From contig NZ_CP114413.1 of assembly GCF_027270315.1 (NCBI RefSeq), positions 3,348,001 to 3,412,000 of the forward strand: a DNA stretch of 64,000 bases, written 5' to 3'. The notes below the pieces were generated by a model, which was given only the letters and a program-made list of their open reading frames with translations, did not search any database and was not told where the DNA came from. This document shows, piece by piece, positions 1 to 8,236 of the stretch (positions within the stretch are counted from its first letter, which is position 1; the number at the start of each line of letters is the position of its first letter). The position numbers and the translations under genes were made by a program. The stretch comes from Streptomyces cinnabarinus. Lineage in GTDB: Bacteria > Actinomycetota > Actinomycetes > Streptomycetales > Streptomycetaceae.

Positions 1-1283
1 AGATGGCCGCGTTGTGGACCGAGGAGGCGAAGTACGCCTCCTGGGCCGAGGTGGAGGTGCTGGCCAGCACGGCGCAGGCGGAGCTCGGGGTCGTGCCCGA
101 GGCCGACCTGGACGTCATCCGGGCCGCGCCGGTGCCGACCGTGGCGCGGATCCGGGAGCTGGAGCTGACCCGGGACCACGAGATCCTCGCCTTCCTCGCC
201 GCGTACACCGAGGCGATGCCGCAGGACTCGGCGCGCTGGGTGCACCACGGCATGACCAGCTACGACCTGGTCGACACCGCCCTCGGCCACACCCTGGCCC
301 GCTCCTGCGACCTGCTGCTGACGGCGGCCGGTGAACTGCTGCGGGTGCTGGTGGAGCGGGCGGAGGAACACTGGGACACCCCCTGTATCGCCCGCACCCA
401 CGGCATCCACGCCGAGCCCACCTCCTTCGGCCAGAAGCTCGCCGGGCACGCCTTCGCCGTCCACCGGTCGGTCGGGCGGCTCACGGCAGCCCGGGAGGCG
501 GTGGCCGTCGGCACGATCTCCGGTCCGGTGGGCACGTACGCGCATATCTCCCCGTACGTCGAGGAGTTCGTGTGCGCACGGCTCGGGCTCGGGGTGGAGC
601 CGGTGCCGACGCAGGTGGTCGCGCGGGACCGGCACGCCCAACTGCTCGCCGCGCTGGCCGCGCTGGGGTCGGTGGTGGAGCACTTCGCCCTGGAGATGCG
701 GCTGTTGCAGCGCACCGAGGTGGCCGAGGTGGAGGAGGCGCGGACCAGCGCCTACCAGGGGTCGAGCGCGATGCCGCACAAGCGGAACCCGACGTCCAGC
801 GAGCGGCTGTGCGGTCTGGCGCGGATCCTGCGGGCCAACGCGGGCGCGGCCTACGAGAACGTCGCGCTGTGGCACGAGCGGGATCTCGCGCACTCGTCCG
901 TGGAGCGGGTCATCCTGCCCGACAGCCTGATCGCCGCGCACTACCAGGTGACCGCCGCCGCCGAACTGGCCCGTGGGCTGCGGGTGTCGGCGGACCGGAT
1001 GCGGTCCAACATCGACGCCACCCGCGGTCTGGTCTACAGCTCCGCGGTCTATCTGGACCTGGTCGAGTCCGGCGCCGACCGGGAGGCCGCCTACCGCCTG
1101 GTGCAGCGCGCCGCCACCGAGGCCTGGCAGAGCGGCCGGCCACTCGCCGACACCCTGCGCGCCCACGACGTCCCGGTCACCGAGGGGCAGTTGGCGCCGG
1201 AGCGGTTCCTGGGCAACCGCAGCCATCTCAAGTCCCGTCTGGAAACCATCCGTAAGGAGCTGCACCCTCATGTGGATCTGTGA
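1..1283 (+). CDS. fzmR: Adenylosuccinate lyase homologue (N-acetylhydrazinosuccinate lyase), 5' partial
   Basis: Fumarase/aspartase-superfamily lyase. It aligns with PurB over its visible 426 residues; the superfamily signature GSSAMPHKRNP is at residues 253-263, with RTHGIHAEPT near 131-140. PurB proteins carry about ten residues before the Met at position 3, so the true start probably lies left of the window. In fosfazinomycin biosynthesis the homologue FzmR eliminates fumarate from N-acetylhydrazinosuccinate to give acetylhydrazine. The context (acetyltransferase, amidase, glutamine-synthetase-like, CreE- and CreD-like genes in one operon) supports that role rather than purine synthesis. 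Its last 14 bases overlap the next gene, implying coupled translation. Confidence 0.85.
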   Translation, partial: MAALWTEEAKYASWAEVEVLASTAQAELGVVPEADLDVIRAAPVPTVARIRELELTRDHEILAFLAAYTEAMPQDSARWVHHGMTSYDLVDTALGHTLARSCDLLLTAAGELLRVLVERAEEHWDTPCIARTHGIHAEPTSFGQKLAGHAFAVHRSVGRLTAAREAVAVGTISGPVGTYAHISPYVEEFVCARLGLGVEPVPTQVVARDRHAQLLAALAALGSVVEHFALEMRLLQRTEVAEVEEARTSAYQGSSAMPHKRNPTSSERLCGLARILRANAGAAYENVALWHERDLAHSSVERVILPDSLIAAHYQVTAAAELARGLRVSADRMRSNIDATRGLVYSSAVYLDLVESGADREAAYRLVQRAATEAWQSGRPLADTLRAHDVPVTEGQLAPERFLGNRSHLKSRLETIRKELHPHVDL

Positions 1284-1683
1284 GCGCGTCACCGGCGCCG
1301 ACCTCGACGTCGACGAAGTGACGGCCCTGTACGAGGCGTCCACGCTGGGCGAGCGGCGCCCCATCGCGGACCGGGAGCGCTTCGCGCGGATGCTGCGCGG
1401 CGCCAACCTGGTGGTCACCGCCCGGCTCGACGGGAAGCTGATCGGCATCGCCCGCTCGCTGACCGACGGCGCCTATGCCACGTATCTCAGCGATATCGCG
1501 GTGGACGTGGCCCATCAGAAGCAGGGGGTGGGCCGGGACCTGATCCGGGCCACCCGGCAGGCGGCGCCGCAGGCGAAGCTGATCCTGCTGTCCGCGCCCG
1601 CGGCGGTCGACTACTACCCGCGCGTGGGCTTCGCCCAGCACCCCTCGGCCTGGACGCTGGACGCGGCGTCCGAGCTCGGTTGA
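1270..1683 (+). CDS. fzmQ: GNAT N-acetyltransferase (hydrazinosuccinate acetyltransferase)
   Basis: A 137-residue GNAT-fold protein. The acetyl-CoA-binding segment (VDVAHQKQGVGRDLI, a QxxGxG pattern) is centred near residue 85, and the end (YYPRVGFAQHPSAW) is typical of the family. The ATG at 1270 lies inside the end of the preceding lyase gene, so the two are coupled. Published work on fosfazinomycin assigns FzmQ to acetylation of hydrazinosuccinate before the FzmR lyase step; the tight pairing here fits. The substrate is inferred from context, as GNAT sequences alone do not show it. Confidence 0.82.
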   Translation: MWICERVTGADLDVDEVTALYEASTLGERRPIADRERFARMLRGANLVVTARLDGKLIGIARSLTDGAYATYLSDIAVDVAHQKQGVGRDLIRATRQAAPQAKLILLSAPAAVDYYPRVGFAQHPSAWTLDAASELG

Positions 1684-3368
1684 GCAGCGCCGCGATGCAG
1701 CTGAAGACGGAGGGGTTCCCGGCGCTGGTGGTGGCGGCGGCCCGGCGCGCCCGGGACGCCGTGCTGGTCGCCGACGCGGTCGGCATAGCGGTCACGCTGG
1801 ACGGCAAGGTCCCCGAGGAGGTCGGCCGCAAGGCGATCAGCCTGCCGGAGCAGATCCTGCTCGACTCCGCGGTGTGCAGCGGGGCGGCCCTGGACCCGTC
1901 CGCGGCCGAGGGCGATCTGCTGGTGCTGTCGGAGACGGGACGGCTGCGCGTCCTGCCCGGCCGCCGCCCGGCACCGGCGGTGCCCGGTCATGTGCTCGGC
2001 GCGGTGAAGTGGCCGGGGCAGGAAGGGGCGGTGACCCGGCTGCGGGAGCTGGCCGAGGAGGTGCAGCGCCGCCAGTACGGCGACATCGCCCGCTGGCTGG
2101 CGGGGCGGCCCCGCGCCGAGGTCGTGGCCCGGCTGGACGCCATCACGCACGCGCTGGTGCACATGGCGCCGGTGCGGCTGTACGTCGGCGACCGGACCTT
2201 CGGCAATCTCGCCGACCCGGCCAATCTGCCGGGCCGTTCCCTCGCGGCCGGCGCCGAGGAGTCGGTACTGACCCGGCTCGCGGCGACCGAGGTCACCGCG
2301 TGGGCGCCGGAGGAGGCCACCTTCGTGGTCTGCATGGACGCCCTGATCAGCTCCGGGACACCGGTGCGCGCCGAGGAGTTCAACGGCGCCCAGCTCGACC
2401 CCGAGGCGCTGGCGGAGTTCCTGCTGGAGCGGGCCGCCGCCTACGGGACACCGCCGCCGGAGCGCGGGGCGCTGGGCACCGCCGAGTGGCTGGAGCTGCT
2501 GGCCGGGGTGTGCGCCCGCGGCCGGGCGGCGGTGGTGGACGGCGGGGCGACGCTGTACCGGCGGATCAACGGGGTGACGCTGCACAAGCGCGAGCTCATC
2601 ATGGACGCGCCGATCGGCTGGGCGGACGTGCCGGGTCCGGTGGTGGAGCTGCTGGGCCGGTACGCGGACACCGCGCTGACCCACGACACCGACCGGGACA
2701 CCGCGACGCGGGCGGTGGCGGGCATCCCGGCGGCGCTGCTCGGGCGCCCCGCGCCGCACGGCTTCTCCTCGGCGTACGAGGCGTTCCTGCACGAGCTGTT
2801 CACCGCGCTCGCCGAGGCCCTGGACTGTGATGTCGTCATGGGCCGCGGCCCGCGCCGGCTGGACGGCCTCGGCCTGGAGACGGCCACGCGGGACTGCTAC
2901 TGCGCCGTGGCGCCGAGCCGCCGCTTCGACGAGGCGTTCGGCGCGGACCGGGCGGGGCTGTCCCGCGCGCTGTCGGCGTACAGCGCCCGGATGCGTTACA
3001 ACACCTGGCACTACCTGCCGCACACCATGTCCTGGACGGACCGGCGGCCCGGCCGGGACGACTGGTACTTCGCGCCGGTGATGCCCGACATCACCAACTG
3101 GTCGGACCGGCACCACACCGGCCATGTCGCCTTCGGGGTGCGGCACGCGCTGCGCGTTCCGCTCGGCATCGAGCTGGCCGGCGCCTACCGGCCGGGCCTG
3201 TACGACCTGCGGCTGCTGCGCACCGCTGACCCGGAGTTCGAGCTCGCCGACCTGCGGGCGGCCGTCGCGGTGGGCCGGGAGCTGGAGACCCTGCACCAGG
3301 CGGCGGCCGGGACCGGCCTGTCCGTCCGGGACTTCGACAACACCTGGTACCGGACCTTCCATGGCTGA
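1680..3368 (+). CDS. fzmP: FzmP-like protein of unknown fold, candidate N-N bond-forming enzyme
   Basis: A 562-residue soluble protein with no motif I can assign: no Walker A, Rossmann, haem or cupin signature is obvious, and there is no signal peptide. The TTG at 1680 overlaps the preceding TGA (TTGA); an ATG at 1695 is the alternative start. Position between the acetyltransferase and amidase genes matches the hydrazine cassette shared by fosfazinomycin and kinamycin clusters. Within that cassette, joining a nitrous-acid nitrogen to aspartate to make hydrazinosuccinate is the step left without an owner once the recognisable enzymes are placed, so this gene is the natural candidate. His, Trp and Tyr are concentrated in the last third (YNTWHYLPHTMSW; SDRHHTGH), where metal or cofactor ligands could lie. 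The N-N role is inference. Confidence 0.65.
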   Translation: MSSAAMQLKTEGFPALVVAAARRARDAVLVADAVGIAVTLDGKVPEEVGRKAISLPEQILLDSAVCSGAALDPSAAEGDLLVLSETGRLRVLPGRRPAPAVPGHVLGAVKWPGQEGAVTRLRELAEEVQRRQYGDIARWLAGRPRAEVVARLDAITHALVHMAPVRLYVGDRTFGNLADPANLPGRSLAAGAEESVLTRLAATEVTAWAPEEATFVVCMDALISSGTPVRAEEFNGAQLDPEALAEFLLERAAAYGTPPPERGALGTAEWLELLAGVCARGRAAVVDGGATLYRRINGVTLHKRELIMDAPIGWADVPGPVVELLGRYADTALTHDTDRDTATRAVAGIPAALLGRPAPHGFSSAYEAFLHELFTALAEALDCDVVMGRGPRRLDGLGLETATRDCYCAVAPSRRFDEAFGADRAGLSRALSAYSARMRYNTWHYLPHTMSWTDRRPGRDDWYFAPVMPDITNWSDRHHTGHVAFGVRHALRVPLGIELAGAYRPGLYDLRLLRTADPEFELADLRAAVAVGRELETLHQAAAGTGLSVRDFDNTWYRTFHG

Positions 3369-4755
3369 CCCGCGCCTCGCGTCGATCGCCGAGGTCCGCG
3401 CCCACTACGCCGACGGGAGCCTGTCCCCGAAGGAGTACGTCTCGGCCGTACTGGACGCCGTCGAGCGCACCGACCCGGTGCTGCGGGCGTTCCTCACGGT
3501 CGCGGCCGAGCGGGCGCTGGAGGAGGCGGCGGCCGCGGAGGCGAGCCTGGTCCGGGGCGGCCGGGCGGCGCTGGCACGACGGCCGCTGCTGGGCATGCCG
3601 GTGTCGGTGAAGGACCTGACGCGCACCGAGGGGATCAGGACGACCCGGGGCGCGGCCGGGGGGCATGCGGTGCCCGGCGAGGACGCGCCCGCCGTGGCCC
3701 GGCTGCGCGCGGCGGGCGCGATCGTCATCGGCAAGACCAGTACCCCGGAGGGCGGTTGGTGCGGTGCCGGGGTCAACGCGTTGCGCGGACCGGTCCGCAA
3801 CCCCTGGGACACCGCGCTCACCAGCGGCGGTTCGAGCTCCGGGGCGGCCGCGGCGGTGGCCACGGGGCTCGGGGTCGCCGCGACCGGCACCGACGGCGCC
3901 GGTTCGGTCCGGATCCCGGCCGCGTTCTGCGGGGTCGTCGGCTTCAAGCCGACCCGCGGGCTGGTCCCGTACGTCCCGGCGAGCTCCGAGGGGCTGTCCC
4001 ATCTGGGCCCGCTGACCCGCACCGTCGAGGACGCGGCCCTGCTGGTCCGGGTGATGTCCGGCTACGACGCCCGCGACCCGTTCTCGGTGCCCGCGCCGCC
4101 CCCGCCCGCACCCGCGCCCGAGCGGCTGCGGATCGGCTGGGTGCGGTCCCTCGGGCTGCCCGAGCCGCACCCGGAGGTCGAGGGGCTGGCCCGGAGCGCG
4201 GTCGAGGAGCTGGCCGCGGCGGGCCACCGGGTCGAGGAGATCGCCGCGCCGTTCGAGGACCCGTACCCCCTGCTGGAGGTGCTGCTGGCGAGCGCCGAGG
4301 CGGCCGGGCGCACCTCCGTCCCGTCCGATCCGGGGCTCGCGGAGGTCGTCGAGTTCGGCCGGAGTCTGTCCGCCGCCGAACTGGCCGAGGCGTACGCCGG
4401 GCGGGACCGGCTGTGGGCCGAGGCGCACCGGCTGATGGACCGTTACGACCTGTTGGCGCTGCCCACCGTCCCCGTCCTGCCGTTCGCCGCCGGTCTCGCG
4501 GCACCACAACCGCCGGTGCGCAAGGGGCGGCTGCCCTGGCTGGCGTGGACGCCGGGGACGTACCCCTTCAACCTGACCGGCCAGCCCGCGATCTCGGTGC
4601 CCGCCGGACGGACCGCGGCCGGACTGCCCGTCGGCCTTCAGCTGGTCGGCGCCCGGCACCGGGACGACCTGGTGCTCTCGGCGGCCGAGGAGCTTCAGCG
4701 GCGGCGCCCGTGGCGGCACTGGTACGCGGAACTACAGCGGAAAGAGTACGCATGA
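3361..4755 (+). CDS. fzmO: Amidase-signature hydrolase (acetylhydrazine amidase)
   Basis: A 464-residue amidase-signature enzyme with the complete Ser-cisSer-Lys triad: Lys84 (VSVKDLT), Ser158 in GGSSSG, and nucleophile Ser182 in TDGAGSVRIP. The C-terminal part (TGQPAISVPAG..GLPVGLQLVG) is also family-typical. In the fosfazinomycin/kinamycin pathway the homologue hydrolyses acetylhydrazine to acetate and hydrazine. The start overlaps the end of fzmP by 8 bases and the stop overlaps the next gene's ATG, so it is part of a coupled operon. Family assignment is firm; the substrate is inferred from the neighbours. Confidence 0.83.
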   Translation: MADPRLASIAEVRAHYADGSLSPKEYVSAVLDAVERTDPVLRAFLTVAAERALEEAAAAEASLVRGGRAALARRPLLGMPVSVKDLTRTEGIRTTRGAAGGHAVPGEDAPAVARLRAAGAIVIGKTSTPEGGWCGAGVNALRGPVRNPWDTALTSGGSSSGAAAAVATGLGVAATGTDGAGSVRIPAAFCGVVGFKPTRGLVPYVPASSEGLSHLGPLTRTVEDAALLVRVMSGYDARDPFSVPAPPPPAPAPERLRIGWVRSLGLPEPHPEVEGLARSAVEELAAAGHRVEEIAAPFEDPYPLLEVLLASAEAAGRTSVPSDPGLAEVVEFGRSLSAAELAEAYAGRDRLWAEAHRLMDRYDLLALPTVPVLPFAAGLAAPQPPVRKGRLPWLAWTPGTYPFNLTGQPAISVPAGRTAAGLPVGLQLVGARHRDDLVLSAAEELQRRRPWRHWYAELQRKEYA

Positions 4756-6296
4756 TGCACAGCACCCCCGAGGTGACGGAGCGGCTGGCCGGGACCGATA
4801 CGGGCAGCGTCGGCTTCGTCGGGCGGCACGGCCTGTGGACCGACGAACAGCACGCCAGGGCCGCCGAGTTGGAGCCGCTGCTGGCGGAACTGGAGTTCGT
4901 CCGGGTCGGGTTCGGCGATCCGCACGGGCTGTTCCGGTCCAAGACGCTGACGGTCGAGGCGTTCCGCACCGCGCTGCGCAACGGCATGGACTTCAGTCCG
5001 GGGCCGTTCGTCTTCGACACCGGGCACGCGGTGGCCGTCGACATCTTCGCGCCCGGCGGCGGCATCGGCGTGCCCGAGCTGAGCGGCGCCGGTGACTTCC
5101 TGGTCGTACCGGATCCGCTGACCTTCCGGGAGCTGCCGTACACCGAGGCGCGGACCGGGTGGGTGGTGGCGGACGAGTATCTGCGGGACGGGCGGCCGCA
5201 TCCGCTGTCCAGCCGGGCGGTGCTGCGGCGGACCCTGGACCGGGCGGCGGCGGACGGCTGGACCTTCGTGGTCGGGCTCGAGGTGGAGTGGTATCTGACC
5301 CGGTCGGCCGGTGAGCGGCGGCCGGGGCGGATCGGCGGGTTCGGGGTGCAGGGTGCCGCGCCCGAGGTGGAACCGGTCGACGACGGCTATCAGTTCAACC
5401 ATGACGGGCTCACCGACGCCCTGATGCCGGTCCTCACTCCGCTGACCCGGGCGCTGCGCGCGCTCGGCCTGCCGCTGCGCAGCGTGGAGCACGAGTCGGG
5501 GCCGGGGCAGGTGGAGTTCACCTTCAGCCCGATGGAGGGGCTCGCGGCGGCCGACGCGATGCTGCTGCTGCGCACGGTGACCAAGCAGATCTGTGCCCGC
5601 GCCGGGTACCACGCCTCCTTCATGGCGCTGCCGGGCCTGGACGGGTTCGACCCGAGCGGCTGGCATCTGCACCAGTCGCTGTTCCGCGCCGAAGGCTCCG
5701 GCGGAACCGGCGGCAACGCCTTCATGGCCGCGGACGGCGCCGGCCCGCTGTCGCGGACCGGTCTCGCCTACGTCGGCGGGCTGCTGGAGCACGCGCGGGA
5801 CGTCTCCGCCCTGTGCGTCCCCACCGTCAACGGCTACCGGCGTCTCGCCGAGCGGCACACCCTCTCGCCCGACCGGATCGTGTGGAGCCCGGAGAACCGG
5901 GGCGCGATGGTGCGGGTGCTGGGCGCGCCGGGCGAGCCCTCCACCCATGTGGAGAACCGGATCGGCGAACCCTGCGCCAACCCCTACCTCTATCTCGCCG
6001 CGCAGCTCGCCGCGGGCCTCGACGGGATCGAGCGGGGTCTGCGCCCCGGCGCCCCGGCCACCGATCCGCACGCGCCCGCCGACTCGGCGCTGCCCGCCGA
6101 TCTGGAGGAGGCCGTGCGGGCGCTCGAGGGCAGTGCGCTGTGCCGGGAGCTGCTGGGCGCCCCGTTGACGGAGTGCCTGGTGCGGCTCAAGCGGAGCGAG
6201 CACACCCGGTTCACCGACTGGCTGGCCAAGGCGGGTCCGGTGGAGCCGGGGGTGGCCACCGACTGGGAGCACCGTGAGTACTTCGGCGCCTTCTGA
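4752..6296 (+). CDS. fzmN: Glutamine-synthetase-like glutamyl-hydrazide ligase
   Basis: A 514-residue glutamine synthetase homologue. Visible GS motifs are the ExE metal site (VGLEVEWYL), SGPGQVEFTF, NGYRRL, the ATP/glutamate-binding ENRGAMVRV and the C-terminal HVENRIGEPCANPYLYLAA. In fosfazinomycin and kinamycin biosynthesis this enzyme couples hydrazine to the gamma-carboxylate of glutamate, giving glutamylhydrazide as a safe carrier. The ATG at 4752 overlaps the amidase stop (ATGA); a second ATG follows at 4755. The next gene starts 23 bases before its end. It is longer than GS of primary metabolism (about 450-470 aa), mainly at the N-terminus. Confidence 0.83.
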   Translation: MMHSTPEVTERLAGTDTGSVGFVGRHGLWTDEQHARAAELEPLLAELEFVRVGFGDPHGLFRSKTLTVEAFRTALRNGMDFSPGPFVFDTGHAVAVDIFAPGGGIGVPELSGAGDFLVVPDPLTFRELPYTEARTGWVVADEYLRDGRPHPLSSRAVLRRTLDRAAADGWTFVVGLEVEWYLTRSAGERRPGRIGGFGVQGAAPEVEPVDDGYQFNHDGLTDALMPVLTPLTRALRALGLPLRSVEHESGPGQVEFTFSPMEGLAAADAMLLLRTVTKQICARAGYHASFMALPGLDGFDPSGWHLHQSLFRAEGSGGTGGNAFMAADGAGPLSRTGLAYVGGLLEHARDVSALCVPTVNGYRRLAERHTLSPDRIVWSPENRGAMVRVLGAPGEPSTHVENRIGEPCANPYLYLAAQLAAGLDGIERGLRPGAPATDPHAPADSALPADLEEAVRALEGSALCRELLGAPLTECLVRLKRSEHTRFTDWLAKAGPVEPGVATDWEHREYFGAF

Positions 6297-8106
6297 GATC
6301 TGTCTCGTCGGCGCCGGGCCGCGCGGTCTGTCGGTGCTGGAGCGCCTGGTGGCGAACGCCCCGCTGCTGCTGCCGCCCGGCGCCCGGCTCCGGGTGCACG
6401 TGGTGGACCCGGACCCGGGGTGCGGCCGGGTCTGGCGGCCGGAGCAGTCGCCGTATCTGCTGATGAACACGGTCGCCTCCCAGGTGACCCTGTTCACCGA
6501 CGCCAGCGTGTCCATGGCGGGTCCGGTCGTGCCGGGGCCATCGCTGTACGAGTGGGCCCGGGGCGGCGCCGAGGAGCTGGGGCCGGACGCCTATCCGACG
6601 CGGGCGCTGTACGGGCGCTATCTGCGCTGGGTGCTCCAGGAGCTGCTGGAGCGGTGTCCCGAGGGGCTGGAGATCGTGCTGCACCGCCACCGGGCGGTAC
6701 GCCTGGAGGAGGGGCAGGCCGTCCACCTCGACGACGGGCGGGTACTGCGGGCACTGACCGCGGTGGTGCTGGCGCAGGGCCATCTGCCGGTCGAACCGAG
6801 CGCCCAGGACCGGGAGTTCGCCTCCTTCGCCGAGCGGCACGGGGCCGTCCATGTGCCCCCGGGCAACCCCGCCGACCTCGGCCTCGGGGCGCTCGCGCCG
6901 GGTGAGCCGGTGCTGCTGCGCGGGCTGGGGCTGGCCTTCTTCGATCATCTGGCGCTGCTCACGGAGGGCCGCGGCGGACGGTTCGAGCGCAAGGGCGGCG
7001 GGCTGGTCTACCACCGCTCAGGCGCCGAGCCCCGGATCGTCGCGGGCTCCCGGCGCGGGGTGCCCTACTCCGCGCGCGGCGAGAACCAGAAGGGCCCCTC
7101 CGGGCGGTACGAGCCCGTCGTGCTGACTCCCGCGGTGATCCGGGAGTTGCGGGAGCGGGGCGGGCTCGGGTTCCGGGACGAGGTGTGGCCGCTGGTCTCC
7201 CAGGAGGTGGAGACGGCGTACTACACGACGCTGCTGGAGAGCTGGGGCGAACCGGAGGCGGCCGGGCGGCTGCGGGCGGTGAGTGCGCGGGGGCCCTGGA
7301 CGGCCGCCGGGCGGGACCGGCTGCTGGACGCGTCGGGCGTGGCCGCGGCGCACCGGTGGGACTGGGACGCGGTGGCCCGGCCGTGCGGTCAGCGCACGTT
7401 CCGGGGGCCGAGCGAGTTCACCGGCTGGCTGCTGGACCATCTGCGCGCCGATGTCGCCAAGGCGCGGGCCGGGAATGTGCGCGGCCCCGAGAAGGCCGCC
7501 CTGGACGTGCTGCGCGATCTGCGCAACGAGGTCCGGCAGGTGGTCGACCACGGGCTGCTGGCGGCCGACTCGCACCGGGCCGAACTGGCGGGCTGGTACA
7601 CGCCGTTGAACGCCCATCTCTCGATCGGGCCGCCCGCCGGCCGCATCGAGGAGGCCGTCGCGCTGATCGAGGCCGGGGTGCTGACCGTGCTGGGCCCGGA
7701 GCTGACCGTACGGCCCGACCCGGCGACCGGACTCTTCACCGCGCGCTCCCCCAGGGTCGCCGGCTCCGCGGTGAGCGCGCGGGTCCTGGTCGAGGCGCGA
7801 CTGCCCGAGCCGGATCTCACCCGCACCGCCGACCCCTTGCTGTCGGGCCTCCTGGCGAGCGGCGGCTGCCGGACCTACTCCGTGGGCGACTTCGAGACCG
7901 GCGGACTCGCCGTCACCGAGCGCCCGTACCACGTCGTCGACCGCGACGGCGTCCCGCATCCGCGCCGCTTCGCCTTCGGCGTGCCGACCGAGGGCGCCCA
8001 CTGGGCCACCGCGGCCGGTGTCCGCCCCGGCGTCGACTCCGTGATCCTCGGCGACTCCGACGCCCTCGCCCGCACCGTGCTCACCCTCCCGAACAGGAAC
8101 AGCTGA
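6274..8106 (+). CDS. fzmM: CreE/FzmM-type FAD-dependent L-aspartate N-monooxygenase
   Basis: A 610-residue flavoprotein starting at a GTG inside the end of the GS gene. The N-terminal dinucleotide fold reads ICLVGAGPRGLSVLERL, followed by RVWRPEQSPYLLMNT, as in FAD/NAD(P)-binding proteins of the CreE group. FzmM and CreE oxidise L-aspartate at nitrogen; with the lyase encoded by the next gene this gives nitrous acid and fumarate. The stop TGA (8104-8106) shares its A with an ATG, and the last 14 codons are duplicated 125 bp downstream (see repeat entry). Confidence 0.85.
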   Translation: MSTSAPSEICLVGAGPRGLSVLERLVANAPLLLPPGARLRVHVVDPDPGCGRVWRPEQSPYLLMNTVASQVTLFTDASVSMAGPVVPGPSLYEWARGGAEELGPDAYPTRALYGRYLRWVLQELLERCPEGLEIVLHRHRAVRLEEGQAVHLDDGRVLRALTAVVLAQGHLPVEPSAQDREFASFAERHGAVHVPPGNPADLGLGALAPGEPVLLRGLGLAFFDHLALLTEGRGGRFERKGGGLVYHRSGAEPRIVAGSRRGVPYSARGENQKGPSGRYEPVVLTPAVIRELRERGGLGFRDEVWPLVSQEVETAYYTTLLESWGEPEAAGRLRAVSARGPWTAAGRDRLLDASGVAAAHRWDWDAVARPCGQRTFRGPSEFTGWLLDHLRADVAKARAGNVRGPEKAALDVLRDLRNEVRQVVDHGLLAADSHRAELAGWYTPLNAHLSIGPPAGRIEEAVALIEAGVLTVLGPELTVRPDPATGLFTARSPRVAGSAVSARVLVEARLPEPDLTRTADPLLSGLLASGGCRTYSVGDFETGGLAVTERPYHVVDRDGVPHPRRFAFGVPTEGAHWATAAGVRPGVDSVILGDSDALARTVLTLPNRNS

Positions 8107-8236
8107 TGGACCCCGCCCACCGCTCCGCGAAGCCGACCACGGGCGCCCGCAGTGGGCCTGGCCCCGTACCCCTCAGCCACTCCGACACGCGCGCCCGCAC
8201 CGTGCTCACCCTCCCGAACAGGAACAGCTGATGGAC
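8067..8236 (+). repeat. Tandem 45-bp direct repeat across the fzmM-fzmL junction
   Basis: Bases 8067-8111 are identical to 8192-8236 (offset 125 bp); weaker identity extends upstream to 8054/8179. Each copy covers the last codons of fzmM, its TGA, and the overlapping ATG of the following reading frame. The first copy ends the real fzmM; the second provides the real fzmL start. The simplest reading is a tandem duplication that inserted about 125 bp between two genes formerly joined by a TGATG overlap. Confidence 0.9.
8106..8231 (+). CDS. Candidate 41-residue linker ORF between fzmM and fzmL
   Basis: An ATG that overlaps the fzmM stop opens a 41-codon frame whose own stop overlaps the fzmL ATG, both as TGATG. 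Its last 14 residues (RTVLTLPNRNS end) repeat the FzmM C-terminus because they come from the tandem duplication. The peptide resembles nothing I recognise. It may simply keep ribosomes moving from fzmM to fzmL, since 125 bp is not a multiple of three and the duplication would otherwise break coupling. It may equally be a meaningless by-product. Confidence 0.3.
   Translation: MDPAHRSAKPTTGARSGPGPVPLSHSDTRARTVLTLPNRNS

Noticed and set aside
1..1283. Calling the first gene housekeeping purB
   Set aside because: It is coupled to a GNAT acetyltransferase and lies in the hydrazine operon; the fosfazinomycin FzmR is a PurB homologue. A dual role cannot be excluded from sequence alone.
3756..4751. 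Upstream extension of the glutamine-synthetase frame (starting at 3756)
   Set aside because: The extension overlaps the amidase gene almost fully and reads as low-complexity Arg/Gly; the ATGA overlap at 4752 gives a proper coupled start.
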